Shown in pieces: positions 54,617 to 61,671 of a stretch of 64,000 bases of DNA (the first letter of the stretch is position 1; every line of letters starts with the position of its first letter). This DNA is from Longispora fulva. GTDB taxonomy: Bacteria; Actinomycetota; Actinomycetes; Mycobacteriales; Micromonosporaceae. The notes beneath the pieces are model-generated. The model ran no database searches. It was not told the origin of the DNA and saw nothing but the letters and a program-made list of their open reading frames with translations. A program made the translations under genes and the position numbers. The stretch lies in assembly GCF_015751905.1 (NCBI RefSeq), contig NZ_JADOUF010000001.1, forward strand, positions 186,001-250,000, given 5' to 3'.

Positions 54617-56035
54617 ATGACCGACTTCGACGGCCGACCTCGACGCGATCCGGCTTTCGCGAGCCTGCGGGAGACGTTCCGCGGGGAACTTCTGGGGGCG
54701 GGGGAAACCGGCTATGACCACGCTCGCCGGGTCTGGAACGGCATGCACGACCGGCGGCCGGCTCTGATCGCGCGCTGTCTGGACAGCGGCGACGTGAGCG
54801 CGGCGTTGCGCTACGCCAGGACGGTGGGGCTGCCCGTGACGGTGCGGGGCGGCGGCCACAACGTCGCGGGCACCGCGGTCGCCGACGCGGCGTTGATGAT
54901 CGACCTGTCGTTGATGCGGGCCGTCACCGTCGACGCGGCAGAGCGGGTGGCCGTGGCGGAGGGCGGCTGTTTGCTCAGCGACCTCGACGCCGCCACGGTG
55001 CCACACGATCTGGCCTGTCCTGCGGGAGTCGTCTCCCACACGGGGCTCGCCGGCCTTGCCCTTGGCGGCGGGTACGGATGGCTGGGGCGCAAGTGGGGAC
55101 TGACCTGCGACCACATCCTCGCCGCCGAGGTCGTGCTCGCGGACGGTTCCGTCGTCGAGGCGGCTGCGGACCGACACGCAGACCTGTTCTGGGCGCTGCG
55201 GGGCGGGGGCGGCAACTTCGGGATCGTCACCCGGTTCACCCTCAGGCTCCGACCGGTCGGGCCGGTGTACTTCCACACCGGGGTCTACTCCCTCGCGGAC
55301 GCGCCGGCGGCGCTCAGGGAGTACCGGACGTTCGCGGAGAAGCAGCCCTCTGATCTGCATACCATCGGGGCCTTCAAGCACGCCGGCCAACAGTCCTGGA
55401 TCCCCGTGGCACTCCGGGGCACCCCCGCGTTGTTCCTCACTGCGGTGTGGCTCGGCGAACCCACCGAGGGGCCCGGGAACACCGGGCCGCTTTTCGACGC
55501 GGCGCCGCCCGCGGGGGCCTCCGCCCGCGTCATGCCCTACGCGGAACTCCAGGCGTTGGGCGACCACAGCGAGCCGCACGGCAACCGGTACTTCACGAAA
55601 TCTTGCTACCTGGCGGATCTGACCGACGACCCCGTCGCCGAGATGACCGCCTCGGCGGACGAGATGCGTTCGCCGTTGTCATGCATCGACTTCGAGTACC
55701 TGCGCGGCGCCATCGCGGACGTGCCGGAGGCCGACTCGGCGTTCCCCCGGCGCGACGCGCCCTACATCTACACGGTGTCCGCGCAGTGGACCGAATCCTC
55801 GGCGGACCAGGAGAACATCGACTGGTCCCGACACGGGGTACGGCGCCTGGCCCCCTGGCAGTACGGCGGCGCCTACGTGAACTACCTGCAGGACGAGCCC
55901 TCCGACGCGGTCATCGACGTCTACGGGCAGTCCCGCTACAGCACGCTGGCGGACGTCAAACGCCGCTACGACCCCGACAACCTACTCGCGGGTAACCAAA
56001 ACATCGTTCCGGCACCCAGCTCCCAGCGACGTTAG
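54617..56035 (+). CDS. BBE-type FAD-linked oxidase
   Basis: A 472-residue flavin oxidase of the berberine-bridge-enzyme/PCMH group. The FAD domain has VTVRGGGHNVAGTAV (~75, His for covalent flavin) and CPAGVVSHTGLAGLALGGGY (~135). The C-terminal BBE motif is YDPDNLLAGNQNIV. Such enzymes oxidise alcohols, amines or C-C bonds in natural products with oxygen as acceptor. Here it probably dehydrogenates a residue of the peptide or a precursor. The start ATG follows directly after the NRPS stop and the gene ends 14 bases before the tRNA-synthetase-like gene, so it lies in the operon. Confidence 0.85.
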   Translation: MTDFDGRPRRDPAFASLRETFRGELLGAGETGYDHARRVWNGMHDRRPALIARCLDSGDVSAALRYARTVGLPVTVRGGGHNVAGTAVADAALMIDLSLMRAVTVDAAERVAVAEGGCLLSDLDAATVPHDLACPAGVVSHTGLAGLALGGGYGWLGRKWGLTCDHILAAEVVLADGSVVEAAADRHADLFWALRGGGGNFGIVTRFTLRLRPVGPVYFHTGVYSLADAPAALREYRTFAEKQPSDLHTIGAFKHAGQQSWIPVALRGTPALFLTAVWLGEPTEGPGNTGPLFDAAPPAGASARVMPYAELQALGDHSEPHGNRYFTKSCYLADLTDDPVAEMTASADEMRSPLSCIDFEYLRGAIADVPEADSAFPRRDAPYIYTVSAQWTESSADQENIDWSRHGVRRLAPWQYGGAYVNYLQDEPSDAVIDVYGQSRYSTLADVKRRYDPDNLLAGNQNIVPAPSSQRR

Positions 56036-56049
56036 AGAGGAAGAGGACC

Positions 56050-57108
56050 GTGCCACAACTCAGTTCGACCGCAACCACCCTCCGTCCGCCGTCAGTCTTC
56101 GCGAGCAACGACCCGGAGGCATTCCTGGTGGCCCAGCGTTCTCCGTGGTACAGGCTCATCGCGGACCTGCACGACACCGTGCAGCGGGCGACGATGGACT
56201 ATGCCAGGTCGCGTGGCCTCAAAAACCTGTGGCTGCCTCTGACCACCCGCACGATCACCTGCCCCACCGCCCTGGGCAGCGACTCCGAAGCGGTCAAGGT
56301 GACCGTCACCGGCGTCGAGACGTACCTCCCGGACTCGATGCAGTTCCTGCTCGAGTACGGCTGCCGTCTGGCGCCCGGCGGCTGCTACACGATCATGCCG
56401 TCCTTTCGGGGGGAGAACCCCGACGAGGCCCACCTCAACCAGTTCACCCACAGTGAGGCCGAGATTCCGGGCGGGCTCAACGACCTGACCCGCTATGTCG
56501 ACGGGTACGTCAAGGCACTGGCGGGAGCGATCCTCGCCGAGCACGGCGACCGGATCTCGGCGGCCCGGGGAGACGTGTCGCACCTGGAGCGGATGGCCGG
56601 GCGCGACCGGGACTTCGAACAGATCACCTTCGAGGAGGCCGTGCGGGTGGTCGGCGATGTGGAAGGCTGCGTGCGCGACGCCGGGGACTGGAGGACGCTC
56701 ACCCGCAAGGGCGAGCGCCTCGTGATGGAGCGGGTGGACGAGTTCGTCTGGGTACGCGACTTCGACGCCCTGGCGGTGCCCTTCTACCAGGCGTTCGGCG
56801 ACAGCGACGCGAAGACGGCCCGCTGCGCCGACCTGTACTTCGGCATGGGTGAGGTCGTCGGTTCCGGTGAACGGCACTCCGACCCGGGCCAGCTGCGCAA
56901 GTCGATGGCGCTCCACAACGTCCAGGAGGACGAGTACGACTGGTACGTGCGGATGCGTGAGGAGTCCCGGATGCTCACCTCCGGGTTCGGTATGGGGGTG
57001 GAGCGGTTCCTGATGTGGGTCCTGCACCACGATGACATCCGGGACATGCCACTGGTGTCGCGGGTGAACGAGCCCCCCGGGTGGCCGCCGGCCATCGTCA
57101 GGCCGTGA
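56050..57108 (+). CDS. Class II aminoacyl-tRNA synthetase-like protein (AsnRS/AspRS paralogue without tRNA-binding domain)
   Basis: A 352-residue protein consisting of the class II catalytic core only. Motif 2 is visible as MPSFRGENPDEAHLNQFTHS EAE (~118-140), and motif 3 as TSGFGMGVERFLMWVLHHDD (~315-333), both close to AsnRS/AspRS. The N-terminal OB-fold anticodon domain is missing. The core should make an aminoacyl adenylate. In secondary metabolism such stand-alone cores serve as amino acid-activating ligases or make special building blocks; the archaeal AsnA-like asparagine synthetase is one precedent. A resistance copy of a housekeeping enzyme is less likely because the tRNA-binding part is absent. 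GTG 56050 follows a strong GAGAGGAAGAGGA. Confidence 0.8.
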   Translation: MPQLSSTATTLRPPSVFASNDPEAFLVAQRSPWYRLIADLHDTVQRATMDYARSRGLKNLWLPLTTRTITCPTALGSDSEAVKVTVTGVETYLPDSMQFLLEYGCRLAPGGCYTIMPSFRGENPDEAHLNQFTHSEAEIPGGLNDLTRYVDGYVKALAGAILAEHGDRISAARGDVSHLERMAGRDRDFEQITFEEAVRVVGDVEGCVRDAGDWRTLTRKGERLVMERVDEFVWVRDFDALAVPFYQAFGDSDAKTARCADLYFGMGEVVGSGERHSDPGQLRKSMALHNVQEDEYDWYVRMREESRMLTSGFGMGVERFLMWVLHHDDIRDMPLVSRVNEPPGWPPAIVRP

Positions 57109-57167
57109 CCATTATCGAGAACGCCGGCCGATCCGGGTCGGCCTCCCGCAGTTGAGAGATGGGAACC

Positions 57168-58553
57168 ATGACCGACGACTCCGACGCAGCGCCGAGGAAC
57201 CCCGCCGACGACACCGGTGTGTCGAGGGCGGGGGTGGCGGACGGCGGTTCCGTGTCCACCGCCGACCCGGCGGACCGCATCCCCTCCTCGCGGTGGAGGA
57301 AACGATGGGGTCTGTTGGCGCATCCGGACTTCCGGGCACTGTGGCTGGGGGAGACCTCCAGAGGGTTCGGCAACGCCATCACCACGACGGTGCTGCCGCT
57401 GGTGGCGGTGATCACGCTGAAGGTCACTCCCTTCCAGGTCGGCCTCCTGGCGTCACTGGTCTGGCTCCCTTGGCTCCTGATCGGGCTGCCGGCGGGAGCC
57501 TGGGTGGACCGACTGCCACTCAGGCGCCTGATGGTCGTCTGCAACCTCGTCTCCGCCGCGACATTGGCGAGCGTGCCGGTCGCCTGGTGGCTCGACGCGT
57601 TAACCTTCGGGCATCTGCTGGTGGTGGCGACGGTGATCGGCGTCACCGCCGTGTTCTTCTCCACCTCCGCCCAGGTCTACGTGCCGACGGTGCTCGCTCC
57701 GGCAGAGCTGATGGAGGGCAACGCCAAACTGCACGGCAGCGAGGCCGCGACCCGGGTGGTCGGCCCAGGGTTCGGCGGCCTGATCGCACAGTGGTTCGGT
57801 GCGGCGGTCGGACCACTCGTGGACGCGGTCACCTTTGTGATCTCGACGGTGTGCCTTCTGCTGATCAGGGCCCGTGAACCGGAGAGGGTCGAGCCGACCC
57901 GGGAGGAGAGCCTCTCCCGACGGATCGCGATCGGCCTGAGATTCGTCGTCGGCGACCCGTACCTGCGGCCGATCGTTCTCTACGGCGCCGCGGTGAACCT
58001 GGCCCTCAACGGCTGGCAGGCGATCAGCATCGTGTTCCTGGTCCAGACCGTGGGTGTGAACGCCGCGACGGTCGGCGGCCTCATCGCCGCGGTCAGTCTC
58101 GGCGGAGTGCTCGGGTCTCTCGTGGCGCGGCCGATCGGTCGACGGTGGGGCACCGCACGGGGCCTGCTCATCTGCCAGTTCGTCACCGCGCCGTTCGCGC
58201 TGCTGATGCCGTTGGCGACCAAAGGCCCCGGGCTGGTGCTGTACACGCTCGGAGCGATGATCGTGGTGGCTGGGATCGTCGCCTGCAATGTCGTACTCGG
58301 CGCGTTCCGGCAGACCTACTGCCCGCAGCACATGCTGGGTCGGGTGGTCGCCTCGTCCATGGTCCTGCTGCACAGCACCATCCCGATCGGTGCCCTGCTC
58401 GGCGGGGCACTCGGCACCCTGTGGGGGCCACGCACCACCATGTGGATCATGGCCGGCCTGATCGCGCCGTGCTGGCTGATCCTGCTGGCGGGTCCGATCC
58501 GTCGGCAGCGGGATCTTCCGGCGAGCTACAGCCCCGCCGCGGGGACCGCCTGA
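57168..58553 (+). CDS. MFS exporter
   Basis: A 461-residue major-facilitator protein with a soluble N-terminus of about 55 residues and twelve predicted helices. Family features include [40 protein letters not shown] (motif A, GxxxDRxxRR-like) and a mid-protein loop [20 protein letters not shown]. It resembles the MFS_3/enterobactin-exporter group commonly found in siderophore and peptide clusters. It probably exports the product and gives self-protection. ATG 57168 is preferred to ATG 57159. Confidence 0.85.
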   Translation: MTDDSDAAPRNPADDTGVSRAGVADGGSVSTADPADRIPSSRWRKRWGLLAHPDFRALWLGETSRGFGNAITTTVLPLVAVITLKVTPFQVGLLASLVWLPWLLIGLPAGAWVDRLPLRRLMVVCNLVSAATLASVPVAWWLDALTFGHLLVVATVIGVTAVFFSTSAQVYVPTVLAPAELMEGNAKLHGSEAATRVVGPGFGGLIAQWFGAAVGPLVDAVTFVISTVCLLLIRAREPERVEPTREESLSRRIAIGLRFVVGDPYLRPIVLYGAAVNLALNGWQAISIVFLVQTVGVNAATVGGLIAAVSLGGVLGSLVARPIGRRWGTARGLLICQFVTAPFALLMPLATKGPGLVLYTLGAMIVVAGIVACNVVLGAFRQTYCPQHMLGRVVASSMVLLHSTIPIGALLGGALGTLWGPRTTMWIMAGLIAPCWLILLAGPIRRQRDLPASYSPAAGTA

Positions 58554-58620
58554 CGGACACCGCGGCTCCGGACCGCACGAACCTCTTGAACACCAACCCA
58601 CAGGGGACAGGGAGACGACG

Positions 58621-58854
58621 ATGACCAACCCGTTCGATGATCCTGACGGCCGCTACCTGGTACTTGTCAACGACGAGGGCCAGCATTCGCTGTGGCCGAC
58701 GTTCGCCGAGGTCCCCGCCGGCTGGACGACTGTGTTCGGGCCGGCCGCCCACGACGCGGCTGTTGCCTACGTCGACGAGAACTGGACGGACATGCGGCCA
58801 GCCAGCCTTGCCGCGGCGATGACGGCCGCGGAACGGTCCACCGGTGACCAGTAG
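58621..58854 (+). CDS. MbtH-like protein
   Basis: A 77-residue protein with the family signature: [39 protein letters not shown] and [11 protein letters not shown]. MbtH-like proteins bind A domains and make them soluble and active. The usual EEQ before SLWP is here EGQH, a slight change. It is the only MbtH gene in the window and should serve the A domains of this cluster. It begins 67 bases after the exporter. Confidence 0.95.
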   Translation: MTNPFDDPDGRYLVLVNDEGQHSLWPTFAEVPAGWTTVFGPAAHDAAVAYVDENWTDMRPASLAAAMTAAERSTGDQ

Positions 58855-58881
58855 CCACGACCGCACGGGAAGGCGGCGGAT

Positions 58882-59985
58882 GTGACAGGCGAGGACAGGG
58901 CTCCGGCCCGGTACCACGAGGAGATGGGTTGCTGGGTGGTGGCCGACAGCGAGGCCGCGAAGACGGCCTTCCGGATGTCGGACCTCTCGTCGAGGACCCT
59001 GGAGATCGGCGACATCCTTCCGGACGGCATCCACAGCGAGTGTCCCGAGTTGATGGAGATCATCCGTCGATGGTTCGTCCTGCTGGACGGCGACGAGCAC
59101 ATCAGTGCCCGGCGAGACGTGCAGCCGATGTTCTCGCCGGGCAGGATCCGCCAACTGGAGGACGTCATCACCGACATCGTGGAGGAGGCGGTGGAGGACT
59201 TCGGGCGGGCTGAGGTGCCCGACGCGATACCGCATCTGACGAATCTGATCTCCGCGCGCACCATGGCCCGGCTGTTGGGGCTTCCGCGACGTGACGCCCA
59301 TCAGCTGCACGCCTGGGCCGGGGCGCTGGCCGACTTCTTCGCCGCGTCCTACCGGCTGGACTACGCGACGCGGGCACAGGAGGCACTCCGGGAGATGGGG
59401 GAGTTCATCAGGACCTCGGCCTCCGACGGAGTCTGGCAGCGGGCGTCGGGTACCGAACTCGAGCGGCTCGCCACCAGTTCGCTGATGCTGTTCGGGGGAC
59501 TGGAGACGACGGCCGCGCTGATGGGCTTCACCCTCTGGTACACGCTGGGCAACGAGCTGGTGGACAGTGTGACCGGCGAGGACGGCGCGGCGGAGGCGAT
59601 CGTCGAACGCGTGCTCGAGCTGTACCCGCCGCTCGGCCACGTGGCCCGTGCCACGACGACCGATGTCGGTCTCGGCGACGACCTCATCCCGAAGGGCGAG
59701 CTCATCCTGGTGTCCCTGACGGGGAGCAGCCCGTTCGAGGCTCCGGCGTGTCCGGTGCGCCCGCCGGGCCACCAGAGCGGCGGTGACAGGTCCGACCATC
59801 TCGCCTTCGGCCACGGCATGCACTACTGCATGGGGGCGCCGCTGGCCCGGTTGGAGGCCGCCACGATGATCAAGCACTTCGCCCGGCGCTACCCGAGGGC
59901 GCGGGTGCGGGACCTGGACTGGGGCCGGAACCGCACCTACCGCGGCTTCGACCACCTGTTCGTCGACCTGGCCCCGGCCAGCTGA
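58882..59985 (+). CDS. Cytochrome P450 with atypical motifs
   Basis: A 367-residue soluble bacterial P450. The heme loop is clear (HLAFGHGMHYCMGAPLARLE, Cys ~316). The I-helix acid-alcohol pair is present (MLFGGLETTAAL). Two usual features deviate. The K-helix ExxR is replaced by ERVLELYPP, with Glu where Arg is expected. The meander before the heme loop is altered, lacking the NRDPxxFxxPxxFDxxR consensus (SSPFEAPACPVRPPGHQSGG). It may be a specialised oxygenase acting on a carrier-bound residue, as often in NRPS clusters. The start is GTG 58882. Confidence 0.85.
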   Translation: MTGEDRAPARYHEEMGCWVVADSEAAKTAFRMSDLSSRTLEIGDILPDGIHSECPELMEIIRRWFVLLDGDEHISARRDVQPMFSPGRIRQLEDVITDIVEEAVEDFGRAEVPDAIPHLTNLISARTMARLLGLPRRDAHQLHAWAGALADFFAASYRLDYATRAQEALREMGEFIRTSASDGVWQRASGTELERLATSSLMLFGGLETTAALMGFTLWYTLGNELVDSVTGEDGAAEAIVERVLELYPPLGHVARATTTDVGLGDDLIPKGELILVSLTGSSPFEAPACPVRPPGHQSGGDRSDHLAFGHGMHYCMGAPLARLEAATMIKHFARRYPRARVRDLDWGRNRTYRGFDHLFVDLAPAS

Positions 59986-59994
59986 CCGTGGCGA

Positions 59995-60021
59995 CCGGGT
60001 CCAGTGAGCGGGGGGACCCGG
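59995..60021 (+). terminator. Hairpin between P450 and thioesterase genes
   Basis: An 8-bp stem (59995-60002 with 60014-60021). The 130-base gap here is the largest within the cluster and may separate two transcripts. Confidence 0.4.
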
Positions 60022-60115
60022 GAAGCCGCTTGTCCCCGCCTCACACACACGCCGCGTCGCACGGTCCGGTTCACCGGAAATCGTGGCACGGCACCAGAGC
60101 GAAACGGAGTGAGCC

Positions 60116-60844
60116 ATGACGTCTGACCGCATTCCCGTGCTGTGCCTGCCCCATGCCGGTGCCGGTTCCAGCTTCTTCTTCCCTTGGCGGCGGCTCGATC
60201 CGCCGGGCGTCACGCTGGTCCCGCTCCAGTTGCCGGGCCGGGAGGAGCGGGTCGAGGAGGAGCTGCTCACCGACGTCCACGCGGCTGTGCGGGCCCTACT
60301 GCCGGAGGCCGTCGCGGCGGTCGGGGACAGCCGGCGGGTGGCGTTGTTCGGGCACAGCCTCGGAGCCGCCCTGGCCTACGAACTCGCGCGCGCGCTCCAG
60401 GAGCAGACGGAACTCGTCGTCGACCACCTGGTGGTGAGCGGCTCGCCGGGGCCGTGGTCGGGGCGGACCGAACAGGCCGCCGCGTTGGACGACGAGGAGT
60501 TTCTCGCCCGGATCGAGGAGTTCGCCGGCTACCGGCACTCCGCGTTCGACTTTCCCGAGTTGCGGGACATGCTGCTGCCGATCCTGCGGGCGGACGTGGC
60601 GATGCACGAGAGCTACCGTCCCACGACCGATGCCCCCACGACGACCCCGATCACGTGCGTACGCGGCGAGGGGGACCTGCTGGTGTCCCGCCGGGACGCC
60701 GAGCTGTGGCGTTCGGCGACACGGGGACCGTTCACCTACACGGAACTGCCCGGGGGGCACATGTACCTCGCGGAATCCGCCACCGACCTCGTGGACCTGA
60801 TCGCCGGCACGGTCTCGGCCGCCACCGCCGGCGGGGCGAGGTAG
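60116..60844 (+). CDS. Type II thioesterase
   Basis: A 242-residue alpha/beta hydrolase with the family start VLCLPHAGAGSSFFFPW, nucleophile in ALFGHSLGAALAYELA (Ser ~78) and the catalytic His region LPGGHMYLAE. It removes wrong groups from carrier-protein arms and so edits the NRPS. The start ATG 60116 has only a moderate ribosome site (GGAGTGAGCC). It is followed by the SDR gene with 2 bases between. Confidence 0.9.
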   Translation: MTSDRIPVLCLPHAGAGSSFFFPWRRLDPPGVTLVPLQLPGREERVEEELLTDVHAAVRALLPEAVAAVGDSRRVALFGHSLGAALAYELARALQEQTELVVDHLVVSGSPGPWSGRTEQAAALDDEEFLARIEEFAGYRHSAFDFPELRDMLLPILRADVAMHESYRPTTDAPTTTPITCVRGEGDLLVSRRDAELWRSATRGPFTYTELPGGHMYLAESATDLVDLIAGTVSAATAGGAR

Positions 60845-60846
60845 GC

Positions 60847-61671
60847 ATGCGGCTGGAAGGCAAGACCGTACTGGTCACAGGCGCCGGCCGTGGGCTGGGG
60901 CGCTCCTGCGCGGTCCGGTTCGCGGCGGAGGGCGCCGACCTGGCGTTGCTGGATGTCGGAACCGACATCGAGGGCGTGCCGTACCCGCTCGCCACCGCCA
61001 CCCAGCTCGAGGAGACGGCCGAGTTGTGCAGACGGGCGGGCGCGACCGTGCTGGCGGTCACCGCCGACGTGCGCGACCAGCCCGGGGTCACCGCCGCGGT
61101 GCGGGACACGGTGCGCCGCTTCGGCCGGATAGACGTACTGGTCAACAATGCCGGAATCGCGGCACCCTCGGGAAAGGTCGTGCACGCGATCACCGACGAG
61201 GAGTGGTCGCTGATGCTCGACGTCGACCTCGTGGGCGCGTTCCGGATGATCAGGGAGGTGGCGCCGCACATGGTGCGGGAACGGGCCGGCAGCATCGTCA
61301 ACATCGCGTCCACTGCGGGGCTGGTGGGCTACCGGCACTTCGCGGCCTACGTGACCGCCAAGCACGCACTGGTCGGGCTGACCCGGGCCGCGGCCCTGGA
61401 CTACGCGCCGATGAAGATCCGGGTCAATGCCCTGTGCCCCGGCTCGGTCCGTGACGCCGAACAGGTCGACGGCCGGATGCTGTCGGAGATCGCACGTTCC
61501 CTGGAGGTGGACCTGGCGGAACACGAGCAGACCTTCGTGCAGGCGCAGCCCATGAACGCGCTCATCGAGCCCGAGGACGTCGCGGGTACCGCGCTCTGGC
61601 TCGCCGGCGACGACTCCCGTCAGGTCACCGGGACAGTGGTCACCGTCGACGGAGGGTTCACGGCCCGATGA
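60847..61671 (+). CDS. Short-chain dehydrogenase of the mycofactocin-coupled type
   Basis: A 274-residue SDR. The nucleotide loop is VTGAGRGLGRSCAVRFA, the structural motif NNAG is present (VLVNNAGIAAP), and the catalytic Tyr-Lys is YVTAKHA with Ser in NIASTAG. After the second strand there is an insertion PYPLATATQLEETAELCRRA, the hallmark of SDRs that hold NAD tightly and pass electrons to mycofactocin. It probably oxidises a hydroxyl group made or present in the peptide. Its stop overlaps the next NRPS start (ATGA). Confidence 0.85.
   Translation: MRLEGKTVLVTGAGRGLGRSCAVRFAAEGADLALLDVGTDIEGVPYPLATATQLEETAELCRRAGATVLAVTADVRDQPGVTAAVRDTVRRFGRIDVLVNNAGIAAPSGKVVHAITDEEWSLMLDVDLVGAFRMIREVAPHMVRERAGSIVNIASTAGLVGYRHFAAYVTAKHALVGLTRAAALDYAPMKIRVNALCPGSVRDAEQVDGRMLSEIARSLEVDLAEHEQTFVQAQPMNALIEPEDVAGTALWLAGDDSRQVTGTVVTVDGGFTAR

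Noticed and set aside
56050-57108. Housekeeping asparaginyl-tRNA synthetase
   Set aside because: It lacks the N-terminal tRNA-binding domain and lies inside a biosynthetic operon.
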